A DNA stretch of 64,000 nucleotides, taken from Burkholderiaceae bacterium (GTDB taxonomy: Bacteria; Pseudomonadota; Gammaproteobacteria; Burkholderiales; Burkholderiaceae_C). This document shows, one piece after another, positions 25,719 through 34,263 of this stretch (positions are counted from its first letter, which is position 1; each line of letters begins with the position of its first letter). Made by a program: the position numbers and the translations under genes. The notes beneath the pieces were generated by a model. It made no database searches. It saw only the letters and a list, made by a program, of their open reading frames with translations, and had not been told where the DNA came from. The DNA lies in NCBI GenBank assembly GCA_024235915.1, contig JACKLO010000009.1, forward strand, positions 62,001-126,000. The letters are read 5' to 3'.

Positions 25719-26309
25719 ATGCGAGCTGCCGCCCGGTTCAGATGGGGTGCAGTGCTGTCGCTGGTGATGGGCCTCCTGGCGGCGTGTGGGCGTCCATCGG
25801 ACGGAGGCGCCATGGCCGCCGCGGCGCTGGCCTCATCGGCACGGGCCGCGCCGTCCACACCACCCGCGAACAGCGTCGCGGCGGGGCCTTACGTGGTCAC
25901 GGCCGTGGGAGAACGCGACGGTGAGGTGCTGCACGTGCAGCGCCTGGTCGTGAGGCGAGCCGAAGCGACGGGCGTCGTGCAGACGCTGGATGGCCTGGCG
26001 ACCGACACCCCCTGGCCACCCGACGCCCCGGGCCTTGAAGCGCTCGACATGAACTTCGACGGGCACCCGGACCTGCGCCTGATCGAGTTCCGTGCCGCTG
26101 GCCCGAACACGCCCTGGCGCCACTGGATGTTCGACCCGGCGGCAGACCAGTTCGTGGCCAGCCCGGCGCTGGATGCGCTGTCGCCGACCCGATTTGACGC
26201 GCAACGCCAGCAGGTGGTGGTGGACTGGCGCGACGGTGCGGCCCGCAGCGGCAGCGACGTCTACACATGGCAACAGGGTCAGCTGCGGCGCATATCCGTG
26301 CCGCATTGA
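25719..26309 (+). CDS. XAC2610-like lipoprotein, candidate immunity protein
   Basis: The 196-residue product begins with a lipoprotein signal (lipobox LAAC near residue 22) and has a mature domain with the acidic loop LDMNFDGHPDLRLIEF. It continues NTPWRHWMFDPAADQFV, ALDALSPTRFDA and VVVDWRDGAARSGSDVYTW. This layout matches my recollection of the XAC2610-related family, whose founding member is a periplasmic inhibitor of the GH19-type effector XAC2609 and has an EF-hand-like calcium loop. The ATG directly follows the toxin-like gene's TGA (TGAATG), a hallmark of coexpressed pairs. Its predicted periplasmic location is where a peptidoglycan hydrolase would have to be neutralised. Family assignment is by motif only. 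Confidence 0.72.
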   Translation: MRAAARFRWGAVLSLVMGLLAACGRPSDGGAMAAAALASSARAAPSTPPANSVAAGPYVVTAVGERDGEVLHVQRLVVRRAEATGVVQTLDGLATDTPWPPDAPGLEALDMNFDGHPDLRLIEFRAAGPNTPWRHWMFDPAADQFVASPALDALSPTRFDAQRQQVVVDWRDGAARSGSDVYTWQQGQLRRISVPH

Positions 26310-26441
26310 GCCCCATTCGCGCAAGTCGGCAGCCGGCAGACACCAGACGGCCTGCAGCCATGCGCGCCAGGACAAAGGACGGGCCGACAAGCATCCGCAA
26401 GCTCGACCTCAAGGCGCGCCGGCGGCCGCCGAAAACGAGGC

Positions 26442-27482
26442 ATGACAACGACGCCGGCGAACTCGGTGGAGATGACGGTGCTCGTCGTCGACGACAGCAC
26501 CGTCATGCGCCGCGTGCTGTGCGACATGCTCGTCGCCCATGGTCACCGCGCCCTGGAAGCCGCCGATGGGCACGTCGCGCTGGCCCAGTTCAGCGCGCAT
26601 CGGCCGGACCTGGTGTTGCTGGACGTGGAGTTGCCCGGGCAGGATGGTTATGCCGTGGCCAGGGCGATACGCGCTGCCGAGGCCGGCAGTTGGACGCCGA
26701 TCATCTTCCTGTCGGGACATGGCGACGATCGCAGCCTGTGGGATGGCATTGCCGCCGGCGGCGACGACTACCTGACCAAGCCGGTCGGCTCGCTCGCCTT
26801 GATGGCCAAGCTCCACGCGATGCAGCGCCTGCAGCGCATGCGGCGGCGACTGGTGGAACTCACGACCGAGCTGCAGGAGGCCAACGAACGCCTGGAGAAC
26901 CTGAGCCGCATCGACGCACTGACCGGCCTGGGCAACCGGCGGGATTTCGACCTCCGCCTGGCGGCCGAACTCGATCGCTGCCGGCGGGACGGCAAGCCGA
27001 TGACGCTGATGCTGTGCGACGTCGACCACTTCAAGCGCTACAACGATTGGCTCGGGCATCCGGCCGGTGATGCCTGCCTGCAGGCGCTTGCTGAGGTGCT
27101 GCGTGGGGTGGTGTCGCACCGCCCACGCCACGCCGCCTGCCGCTATGGCGGCGAGGAGTTCGCGCTGCTGCTGCCCGAGGCCCCGCCCAGCGGCGCGCTG
27201 GCCATGGCCCGCGTGCTGCAACGGGTGCTCGCGTCGCGCGCCCTGCCACACCCGAAGTCGAAGGTGTCGCCGTACGTGACGCTTTCGGGCGGCATCACCA
27301 CCTGCACACCCGACGAGCGCACCAATGCCGCCGACCTGGTGCTGCGCGCCGACGCCGCGCTCTACACGGCCAAGCAGGCCGGCCGGGCGCGCTTCTGGAG
27401 CTTCGACATGCAGGTCGAGGCCATGGTGCCCAGTGCGCGCCTGCCGGAACACGACACAGGCGCCACCGCCGCGGACCACTGA
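26442..27482 (+). CDS. Response regulator diguanylate cyclase (REC-GGDEF)
   Basis: The 346-residue protein has a receiver domain (residues about 12-130) with the acidic pair in VVDDST, the phospho-acceptor Asp in LLDVELPG and the conserved Lys in YLTKP. A short coiled coil (LVELTTELQEANERLENL) leads to a GGDEF domain with DALTGLGNRRDF, CDVDHFKRYND and the active motif YGGEEF. It should make cyclic-di-GMP when phosphorylated, in the manner of WspR- or PleD-like enzymes. No kinase is encoded next to it. The 132-base region before it contains no other feature I can support. Confidence 0.92.
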   Translation: MTTTPANSVEMTVLVVDDSTVMRRVLCDMLVAHGHRALEAADGHVALAQFSAHRPDLVLLDVELPGQDGYAVARAIRAAEAGSWTPIIFLSGHGDDRSLWDGIAAGGDDYLTKPVGSLALMAKLHAMQRLQRMRRRLVELTTELQEANERLENLSRIDALTGLGNRRDFDLRLAAELDRCRRDGKPMTLMLCDVDHFKRYNDWLGHPAGDACLQALAEVLRGVVSHRPRHAACRYGGEEFALLLPEAPPSGALAMARVLQRVLASRALPHPKSKVSPYVTLSGGITTCTPDERTNAADLVLRADAALYTAKQAGRARFWSFDMQVEAMVPSARLPEHDTGATAADH

Positions 27483-27742
27483 CCCTTTGCGCGACCGCGC
27501 CAGGACTTCGCAACAGCGGGGCAGGCTTGGCCTTCTGGGCCTTCAAACGTCTGAAGGGCGCGACCCAGCGCCGCGGGCGCCAAACGCGCCCAAGCCGCCC
27601 AGCCCCTTGTACGATCCCCCGGTCCCCAACATTGATCATGGGGCGGCGGCAACTGGAACCTGTTGCGGCATGCGATGAGGTCTTCCTGTCGCAGTCCCGC
27701 GATCAGGCACGACGGTGAAACCTTCATCAGAGCAGGACGACC

Positions 27743-28513
27743 TTGAAATTCGCCACCTGGAACGTGAACTCCCTGGGCGTGCGCCTGCCGCAGGTGCTGG
27801 ACTGGCTGGCCGCCAACCCGGTCGATGCCCTGGTGCTGCAGGAAACCAAGCTCACCGACGACAAGTTTCCGCAGGCCGACTTCGCCGCCGTGGGTTATGC
27901 GGCGCAGTGGCACGGGCAGAAGACGTACAACGGCGTGGCGTTGCTGTCTCGCGCGCCGGCGCTGGAGGTGGTGCGCAACATCCCCGGCTTCGACGACGAA
28001 CAGGCCCGCGTGATTGCCGGCACGGTGGATGGTGTTCGTTGCATCGGGGGCTACTTCCCCAACGGGCAGGCGCCGGACAGCGACAAGTTCGTCTACAAGA
28101 TGCGCTGGCTCGACGCGCTGCACGACTGGGTGCAGGCGGAGATGGCCGCGCACCCGCAACTGGTGCTGATGGGCGACTTCAACGTGGCGCCGGAAGACCG
28201 CGACGTCTACGACCCGGTGGCCTGGGCTGGGCAGATCCACTGCACGCCTGAGGAGCGCGCGCAGTTCCAGCGCCTGATCGGGCTGGGCCTGACCGACGCC
28301 TTCCGGCTCTTCGAGCAACCGCCGAAGAGCTGGAGCTGGTGGGACTACCGCAACCTGGCCTTCCGCAAGAACCAGGGCCTTCGCATCGACCACATCCTGG
28401 TCAGCCCAGCGCTGACGCCACGGGTGGCGGCCTGCAGCATCGACAAGCTGCCACGCAAGAATGAACGGCCGAGTGACCACGCGCCGGTGGTGGTGGAACT
28501 GACCGCTGGCTGA
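27743..28513 (+). CDS. xthA: Exodeoxyribonuclease III
   Basis: The 256-residue enzyme cleaves DNA at abasic sites and degrades 3' ends in base-excision repair. It has the exonuclease/endonuclease/phosphatase fold: FATWNVNSLGVRLPQVLDWL, LQETKLTDDKFP (metal-binding Glu), LMGDFNVAPED, WWDYRN, LRIDHILVS and PSDHAPVVVEL with the catalytic His. Translation probably starts at TTG (27743), because the conserved MKFATWN N-terminus begins there, AGGA lies 5 bases upstream and no in-frame ATG fits. The 260 bases upstream contain no gene I can support. Confidence 0.93.
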   Translation: MKFATWNVNSLGVRLPQVLDWLAANPVDALVLQETKLTDDKFPQADFAAVGYAAQWHGQKTYNGVALLSRAPALEVVRNIPGFDDEQARVIAGTVDGVRCIGGYFPNGQAPDSDKFVYKMRWLDALHDWVQAEMAAHPQLVLMGDFNVAPEDRDVYDPVAWAGQIHCTPEERAQFQRLIGLGLTDAFRLFEQPPKSWSWWDYRNLAFRKNQGLRIDHILVSPALTPRVAACSIDKLPRKNERPSDHAPVVVELTAG

Positions 28514-28579
28514 GATTGCCGACACGGCCGAGCGGGCGGACCCAGGCGCCCCGGCCGACCCGTCAATCTGGGCTGCCGC

Positions 28580-30129
28580 TCAATCGAGCTTCAGTTCCTG
28601 GATCTTGCGCGTGATGGTGTTGCGGCCGATGCCGAGCTTCTGCGCGGCTTCGATGCGGCGCCCGCGCGTGATGTCCAGCGCGGTGTGGATCAGCTGCCCC
28701 TCGAACTGCCGCGTCAGCGTGTCCCAGACGTCGGGGTCACCGCGCTCCAGCAGGCGGCGAGCCTCCCGCTGCAGGTCGTCCAGCCACATCGGGTGGCCGT
28801 TGACGGCACCGGCCGGCGCGGCCACGGCCATCTCCATCGGCACGGTCGGCAACATCGACGCTGGCACCGCGGCCGACGCCGCCGGCACCATGGCGGTGTC
28901 GGTGGCCACCGACGGAACGGCGACGGAATTCGCCATGGGCGGCGCTGCCGGGGCCGACAACGGCGTCGCCCCCACGCCGTCGACTTCAGGCGGCAGGTCC
29001 TTGGCCTGCACCAGCTGCGCCGGCGCCATCACCGTCAGCCAGTGGCAGATGTTCTCCAGCTGCCGCACGTTGCCCGGGAACTCGAAGCCCACCAGCCGTG
29101 CCAGCGCCTCGTCACCGATGCGCTTGGCCTCCACACCCAGGTCCTTGGCGCTCTTGGCCAGGAAGAAGCGGGTCAGCGTGGGGATGTCCTCACGCCGCTC
29201 GCGCAGCGGCGGCAGGCGCAGGCGGATGACGTTCAGGCGATGGAACAGGTCCTCGCGGAACACGCCTTCCTTCACCCGCTGCTCCAGGTTCTGGTGGGTG
29301 GCAGCGATGACGCGCACATTGCTCTTCAGCGGCTGGTGACCGCCGACGCGGTAGAACTGGCCGTCGCTGAGCACGCGCAGCAGGCGCGTCTGCAAGTCGA
29401 ACGGCATGTCGCCGATCTCGTCGAGGAACAGCGTGCCACCGTCGGCCTGCTCGAAGCGGCCGCGGCGCGTGGTCTGTGCGCCGGTGAAGGCGCGCCTCGC
29501 TCGTGGCCGAAGAGTTCGCTTTCCAGCAGATCCTTCGGAATGGCCGCGGTGTTGATGGCGACGAACGGGCCGTTGCCGCGCGGGCTGTGCTTGTGCAGCG
29601 CGCGCGCCACCAGTTCCTTGCCGGAGCCGCTCTCGCCGGTGATGAGCACAGTGACGTTGCTCTGGCTCAGGCGGCCGATGGCGCGGAACACGTCCTGCAT
29701 CGCCGGGGCCTGACCCAGCATCTCCGGCATCTCGGCCATGCCACTGTCGCGCACTTCCTCGCGCACGCTCTCGTCCACGGCGCGGCGGATGAGTTCCACC
29801 GCCTTGGTCAGGTCGAAGGGCTTGGGCAGGTATTCGAAGGCGCCGCCCTGGAAGGCCGAGACGGCGCTGTCCAGGTCGGAATAGGCCGTCATCACGATCA
29901 CCGGCAACCCGGGCAGGCGCTCCTTGACCTTGCCCAGCAGTTCGATGCCCGACATGCCGGGCATGCGGATGTCGCTGACCAGCACCTGCGGCTCGTCGCC
30001 GTCGTCCAGCGCACCGAGCAGTTCACGCGGGCTCGAGAAGCAGCGCACGGCCAGCTGTTCGCGCGCCAAGGCCTTCTCGAGCACGAATCGGATGGAGTGG
30101 TCGTCGTCAACGATCCAGATGGGTTTCAT
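28580..30129 (-). pseudogene. glnG: Nitrogen regulator NtrC (GlnG), frameshifted
   Basis: The two parts together encode a normal NtrC. Residues 1-210 (30129 to about 29497) contain the receiver with Asp53 in VSDIRMPG, and the AAA+ Walker A GESGSGKE. The second frame (from about 29490 to 28580) continues with FDLQTRLLRVLSDGQFYRVGG, the arginine-finger region and a Fis-type helix-turn-helix (AAQKLGIGRNTITRKIQEL). The break is at GGCGCGCC (29489-29496): reading ELFGHERGA, the expected codons are GGC GCC TTC ACC GGC (GAFTG), but two extra bases shift the frame. The gene length is 3n+2. GAFTGA is the loop that contacts sigma-54, so the product as written would be a truncated receiver-plus-partial-AAA protein. 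A true mutation or an assembly error are both possible. Confidence 0.85.
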
Positions 30130-30213
30130 GCGGCGCGTTTCTCTCGTCAGTCGCCTGGCCGCCCGAAACCACGTGTGCCCAGGCGGGCAGCGGGTGGATG
30201 CGAGCAGCAGGCT

Positions 30214-31299
30214 TCAAGGCAATGGAATCATGATCCTGAACACGGTCCGGCCCGGCACGCTGTCGCAGTCGATCGTGCCCAGATGCTGCTGCACGAAGGT
30301 CTGCGCCAGCGTGAGGCCGAGCCCCGATCCACCGTCCCGCCCCGACACCAGGGGCTGGAAGATGCGATCGCGGATCGCCTCGGGCACGCCGGGCCCGTTG
30401 TCCTGGATATGCAAGTCCAATGCCAGTCGGAAGCGCTGCTTACCGATCGTCACCTGTCTGGCCACGCGGCTGCGCAGCACGATCTCCGCGTCGCCGAGGG
30501 CGATGCGCTCGCCCAGCGCCTGGGTGGCGTTGTGCACGATGTTCAGCACCGCCTGGATCAGCTGCTCGCGGTCGCCTCTGAATTCCGGGATGGAGGTGTC
30601 GTAATCCCGCACGACGCGCAGCCCGCGCGGAAACTCCGCCAGCACCAGCGCCCGCACCCGTTCGCAGATCTCGTGGATGTTGACGTCGCCCACCACCTGG
30701 GGCCGGCGGTGCGGGGCCAGCAGGCGGTCCACCAGCACCTGCAGGCGGTCGGCCTCGTGGATGATGACCTGCGTGTATTCCGCCAGCTGCTGCGGGATCT
30801 CCAGCTGCAGCAGCTGCGCCGCACCGCGGATGCCACCGAGCGGGTTCTTGATCTCGTGCGCCAGGTTGCGGATCAGCTCCTTGTTGGCCGCCGCCTGCTC
30901 GATGGTGCGCTCCTCGCGGTCCAGGCGCGTCTGCTGCTCGATCTCGATCATCTCCACCAGCAGCAGGCCGGGCCAGTCGGTGCGCGACACGATCACGTGC
31001 ACCGGCAGTTCGCCATGACCGGCGCCCAGCGTGGGCGCGCGCTGCAGCAGGCTCTCGAAGCGGCCGCTGGTGACCTCGTTGGCCGCCACCGCGGCCAGCG
31101 TGTCGGCCATCTGCTGGGGGTGGGTCAGCCAGTCCTGCACCCGGCCACGCTCCAGCGCACGGCGCGCCATGCCGGTCTGGTCCTCCAGGGCCGCATTCGC
31201 GCGGCGGCAGGCGCCGTCGTGGGCGACCACGGCCACCATCGTGGCCAGCTGGTCAAGGGCGGCAAAGCCATCGGCAGCCACCTGGGCTGCCGGCTTCAC
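30214..31299 (-). CDS. glnL: Nitrogen regulation histidine kinase NtrB (GlnL)
   Basis: NtrB phosphorylates or dephosphorylates NtrC according to the PII-sensed nitrogen state. The 361-residue soluble protein has an N-terminal PAS domain (about 15-130), the His-box NLAHEIKNPLGGIRGAAQLL, an N-box AVLNIVHNATQAL and ATP-binding motifs DNGPGVP and GSGLGLTLAQTFVQQHLGTI. All catalytic elements are intact, in contrast to its partner NtrC downstream. Its ATG overlaps the stop of the preceding gene by 4 bases, and 84 bases separate it from ntrC, fitting one operon. Confidence 0.95.
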   Translation of the reverse strand: MKPAAQVAADGFAALDQLATMVAVVAHDGACRRANAALEDQTGMARRALERGRVQDWLTHPQQMADTLAAVAANEVTSGRFESLLQRAPTLGAGHGELPVHVIVSRTDWPGLLLVEMIEIEQQTRLDREERTIEQAAANKELIRNLAHEIKNPLGGIRGAAQLLQLEIPQQLAEYTQVIIHEADRLQVLVDRLLAPHRRPQVVGDVNIHEICERVRALVLAEFPRGLRVVRDYDTSIPEFRGDREQLIQAVLNIVHNATQALGERIALGDAEIVLRSRVARQVTIGKQRFRLALDLHIQDNGPGVPEAIRDRIFQPLVSGRDGGSGLGLTLAQTFVQQHLGTIDCDSVPGRTVFRIMIPLP

Positions 31300-31826
31300 G
31301 GCGGCAGTTTGGCCAGCTCGCGCTTGAGGGCGGCGATGTCGGCCTCCTTGCGCGTGATGCCGGCCTTCATCTCGGCCACGCGGTCGATGTAGCGCTGGTA
31401 GTTGCGCTCGTCGCCGCGCCGTTCGGGCTGGCCGTTGTTGTACTCACGCCTGAGGTCCGCCAGCCGGGCTTCCTCGCGTGCCAGTTCCTCGGCCAGGATG
31501 CGGCGCGCATCGCTGTCGCGCTGGCGCTGCACACCCGGGTCGACCTTCTCACCCGCAGGGCGTGGCCCGGCCGACGCTGCGGCTGCGGGCGGCGGCGTGG
31601 GCCGGCGTGTGCCCTGAATGATCGTGATCGGCGTGCCTTCAATGGTCGTGCAGCCCCGTTCCTTCGCCTGCTCCGGCGTGAGGGCATCGGTGTAAAGCAC
31701 CGGGTTGCCCGGGCACTTGTAGACGGTGGGCGCGGACTGGGCCTGGGCCCAGGCTGTGCCGGGCGCCGCAGCCGCGGCCATCACGGCGGCCGCCGCAGCA
31801 ACGGCGGCGATCAAGGGGATCGGCAT
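31296..31826 (-). CDS. DUF4124-like exported protein
   Basis: The 176-residue product has a signal peptide (about residues 1-28, ending TAWAQA). A short domain, VYKCPGNPVLYTDALTPEQAKERGCTTIEG, has the two-cysteine layout seen in DUF4124 proteins. After a Pro/Ala linker the C-terminal half is a long charged helix (RRILAEELAREEARLADLRREY), probably a coiled coil. The function is unknown. It lies between glnA and glnL, an arrangement common in related betaproteobacteria, and overlaps glnL by 4 bases, so it is likely made with the NtrB/NtrC system. Confidence 0.8.
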   Translation of the reverse strand: MPIPLIAAVAAAAAVMAAAAAPGTAWAQAQSAPTVYKCPGNPVLYTDALTPEQAKERGCTTIEGTPITIIQGTRRPTPPPAAAASAGPRPAGEKVDPGVQRQRDSDARRILAEELAREEARLADLRREYNNGQPERRGDERNYQRYIDRVAEMKAGITRKEADIAALKRELAKLPP

Positions 31827-31843
31827 GCGCAGATTCTCGCCCC

Positions 31844-31878
31844 AAAAAAGCGCAAGGGGGCGGTTGCCCGCCCCCTTG
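31844..31878 (-). terminator. Rho-independent terminator after glnA
   Basis: An 11-bp GC-rich stem (CAAGGGGGCGG at 31853-31863 with CCGCCCCCTTG at 31868-31878, loop TTGC) is followed on the minus strand by six T residues (31849-31844). It lies 22 bases past the glnA stop and before the DUF4124-like gene. It should end most glnA transcripts, leaving the regulatory genes to read-through or to their own promoter. Confidence 0.85.
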
Positions 31879-31900
31879 ACCTGTCATCGACCGGGGTCGA

Positions 31901-33316
31901 TCACAGCGAGTAGTACATGTCGAACTCGACCGGGTGCGTGGTCATGCGGAAGCGGGTGACTTCCTGCATCTTGAGGTCGATGTAGGCGTCGATGTACGAG
32001 TCGGTGAACACGCCACCCTTGGTCAGGAACGCGCGGTCCTTGTCCAGGTACTCCAGGGCCTGGTCGAGGCTGGAGCACACGGTCGGGATCTTCGCGTCCT
32101 CTTCCGGCGGCAGGTGGTACAGATCCTTGGTGGCGGCTTCGCCCGGGTGGATCTTGTTTTCCACGCCGTCCAGGCCAGCCATCAGCATGGCGGCAAAGCC
32201 CAGGTACGGGTTCATCATCGGATCTGGGAAACGCGCCTCGACGCGGCGGCCCTTGGGGTTGGCCACGTAGGGGATGCGGATGGACGCCGAACGGTTGCGC
32301 GCCGAGTACGCCAGCTTGACCGGCGCCTCGAACCCGGGCACCAGACGCTTGTAGCTGTTGGTGGTGGGGTTGGTGATGGCGTTCAGCGCACGGGCGTGCT
32401 TGATGATGCCGCCGATGTAGTAAAGCGCGAACTCGCTCAGACCGCCGTAGCCGTCGCCGGCGAACAGGTTCTTGCCGTCCTTCCAGACCGACTGGTGCAC
32501 GTGCATGCCGCTACCGTTGTCACCGACCACGGGCTTGGGCATGAACGTGGCCGTCTTGCCGTAGGCGTGGGCCACGTTCTGGATGATGTACTTCTGCAGC
32601 TGCGTCCAGTCGGCGCGTTGCACCAGGGTGCTGAACTTGGTGCCGATCTCGTTCTGGCCGGCGCCCGCCACCTCGTGGTGGTGCACCTCGACCGGGATGC
32701 CCATCTGCTCGAGCAGCAGGCACATTTCCGAGCGCATGTCCTGGAAGCTGTCGACCGGGGGCACCGGGAAGTAGCCGCCCTTGACGGCCGGGCGGTGGCC
32801 CATGTTGCCGCCTTCGAGCTTGGCGGCGGTGCTCCAAGAGGCCTCTTCGGAGCCGATCTTGACGAAACAGCCCGACATGTCGACCTGCCAGCGCACTTCG
32901 TCGAAGATGAAGAACTCGGGCTCCGGGCCGAAGTAGGCGGTGTCGCCCAGGCCGGAGGCCTTCATGTAGGCCTCGGCGCGCTTGGCCAGCGAACGCGGGT
33001 CGCGCTCGTAGGGCTTGCCGTCGCCCGGCTCGATCACGTCGCAGCTCAGGAACAGCGTGGGCTCTTCATAGAACGGGTCGATGTTGGCCGTGTTCGGGTC
33101 CGGCATCAGCAGCATGTCGGAGGCTTCGATGCCCTTCCAGCCGGCGATCGACGAACCGTCGAAGGCGTGGCCGGAGCTGAACTTGTCTTCGTCGAAGTGC
33201 GACACCGGCACGCTGACGTGCTGTTCCTTGCCGCGGGTGTCGGTGAAGCGGAAGTCCACGAATTTGACTTCGTTGTCCTTCACCATCTTCATCACGTCGG
33301 CAACTGTCTTTGCCAT
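31901..33316 (-). CDS. glnA: Glutamine synthetase type I
   Basis: GlnA makes glutamine from glutamate, ammonia and ATP as a dodecamer. The 471-residue sequence has the N-terminal FVDFRFTDTRGKEQHV, catalytic blocks FGPEPEFFIFDEV, NEIGTKF, VGDNGSGMHVHQSVW and NPTTNSYKRLVPGFEAPV, and ends in EFDMYYSL. The tyrosine used for adenylylation control is present in DLYHLPPEE (about residue 400), so regulation by GlnE is expected. It is preceded by a strong sigma-54 promoter and an NtrC-like site, and followed by its own terminator and the nitrogen regulatory genes. Confidence 0.98.
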   Translation of the reverse strand: MAKTVADVMKMVKDNEVKFVDFRFTDTRGKEQHVSVPVSHFDEDKFSSGHAFDGSSIAGWKGIEASDMLLMPDPNTANIDPFYEEPTLFLSCDVIEPGDGKPYERDPRSLAKRAEAYMKASGLGDTAYFGPEPEFFIFDEVRWQVDMSGCFVKIGSEEASWSTAAKLEGGNMGHRPAVKGGYFPVPPVDSFQDMRSEMCLLLEQMGIPVEVHHHEVAGAGQNEIGTKFSTLVQRADWTQLQKYIIQNVAHAYGKTATFMPKPVVGDNGSGMHVHQSVWKDGKNLFAGDGYGGLSEFALYYIGGIIKHARALNAITNPTTNSYKRLVPGFEAPVKLAYSARNRSASIRIPYVANPKGRRVEARFPDPMMNPYLGFAAMLMAGLDGVENKIHPGEAATKDLYHLPPEEDAKIPTVCSSLDQALEYLDKDRAFLTKGGVFTDSYIDAYIDLKMQEVTRFRMTTHPVEFDMYYSL

Positions 33317-33384
33317 CTGGATCTCCTAGCGGGGCGCGTGGTTGGCGTTGAAAAAACCGGGGGACGAATAGTCCGTCAAGGACT

Positions 33385-33401
33385 AGCAGAAAGCGTGCCC
33401 A
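33385..33401 (-). promoter_or_regulatory. Sigma-54 promoter of glnA
   Basis: On the minus strand the bases read TGGGCACGCTTTCTGCT, matching the -24/-12 consensus TGGCACG-N4-TTGC(A/T). The invariant GG (33399-33398) and GC (33387-33386) are exactly 10 bases apart. Transcription would start near 33374, about 58 bases before the glnA ATG. Such promoters need an AAA+ activator with an intact GAFTGA loop, normally NtrC. Confidence 0.82.
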
Positions 33402-33428
33402 GAACGGGGCACAGCCAGGGGCGACGAC

Positions 33429-33456
33429 GATCCAACATGGTGCATTGAACGCACCA
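33429..33456 (-). promoter_or_regulatory. Candidate NtrC-binding region upstream of glnA
   Basis: The minus strand contains TGCACCATGTTGGATC, a perfect left half (TGCACC) and degenerate right half of the NtrC consensus TGCACC-N5-GGTGCA. It overlaps a symmetrical TGGTGC-N7-GCACCA (33438-33456). The region is centred about 45 bases upstream of the -24 element. That is closer than the best-known glnA sites, and the half-site order of the larger palindrome is inverted, so the assignment is tentative. Confidence 0.45.
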
Positions 33457-33468
33457 CTTTGGAAAGTC

Positions 33469-34263
33469 TCATCGCACCATCTCGGGGCCAAGCTCGGCGC
33501 CAGCAGAAAGCAGGCCGTTGCGGAGCATGGCGAAGGCGGCGTCGAGGGTTTCGGGTGGGCCCTTGACGCCCAGATCGATGTGCTTGCCGTGTTGCGGGTG
33601 GTCGACGCTGGGTAGGCTGAACACGCGCACCAGGGGGTGCGCCGCCTCCACCGCCTCCATCAGCGGCGTCAAGGTGGCCTCCATGGCGCCGTAGACGATC
33701 ACCGAACGCTCGGCCTGCCGCGCCTGGCCCTGAAGCGCCTGGTACCGGGTGTCGAGCACCCACTCGATCATCGGCCAGGCCATCACCGGGAACCCGGGCA
33801 CGAAGTGCACGTGGTCAACGCTGAAACCTGCGATCTTGTTGTACGGGTTGGGGATGATGCGCGCGCCTTCGGGGAACACACCCATGTTCAGGCGGTGCAC
33901 GTTGTCGGCACGGTCGGGCTCGAAGGACTGACCCTGTTCACGCGCCACGTCCTGCATGCGTTCGAGGATCAGCGCCTTGGCCTCGGGATGCAGTTGCAGC
34001 GGGCGCCCCAGTGCGGCCGCGGCGCTCTGGCGGGTGTGGTCGTCGGGCGTGGCGCCGATGCCGCCGCAGCTGAAGACAAGGTCGCCACTGGCGAAGGCTT
34101 GGCGCAACGCATCTGCGATGGCGGCACGGTCGTCGCCCAGGTAGCGCGCCCACGACAGCGCCAGGCCGCGCGCCGACAGGAGTTCGATGACCTTGGCCAG
34201 GTGCTTGTCCTGGCGCCGGCCGGAGAGGATCTCGTCGCCGACGATGATCAGACCGATGTTCAT
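33469..34263 (-). CDS. CinA N-terminal-domain (molybdopterin-binding-like) protein
   Basis: The 264-residue product has the MoCF-biosynthesis/CinA fold: IIVGDEILSGRRQDKHLAKVIELL, ARYLGDDRAAIADALR, VFSCGGIGATPDDHTRQSAAAA and NPYNKIAGF. Stand-alone versions lack the C-terminal nicotinamide-nucleotide amidohydrolase domain of full CinA; some act as ADP-ribose or nucleotide pyrophosphatases. The biochemical role here is uncertain. Its ATG overlaps the stop of the EI24-like gene by 4 bases, so both are probably translated together. Its 3' end faces the glnA control region. Confidence 0.85.
   Translation of the reverse strand: MNIGLIIVGDEILSGRRQDKHLAKVIELLSARGLALSWARYLGDDRAAIADALRQAFASGDLVFSCGGIGATPDDHTRQSAAAALGRPLQLHPEAKALILERMQDVAREQGQSFEPDRADNVHRLNMGVFPEGARIIPNPYNKIAGFSVDHVHFVPGFPVMAWPMIEWVLDTRYQALQGQARQAERSVIVYGAMEATLTPLMEAVEAAHPLVRVFSLPSVDHPQHGKHIDLGVKGPPETLDAAFAMLRNGLLSAGAELGPEMVR

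Noticed and set aside
29485..29500. Programmed frameshifting in ntrC
   Set aside because: No slippery heptamer, Shine-Dalgarno-like stimulator or downstream pseudoknot is evident, and NtrC is not known to use recoding. Mutation or sequencing error is simpler.
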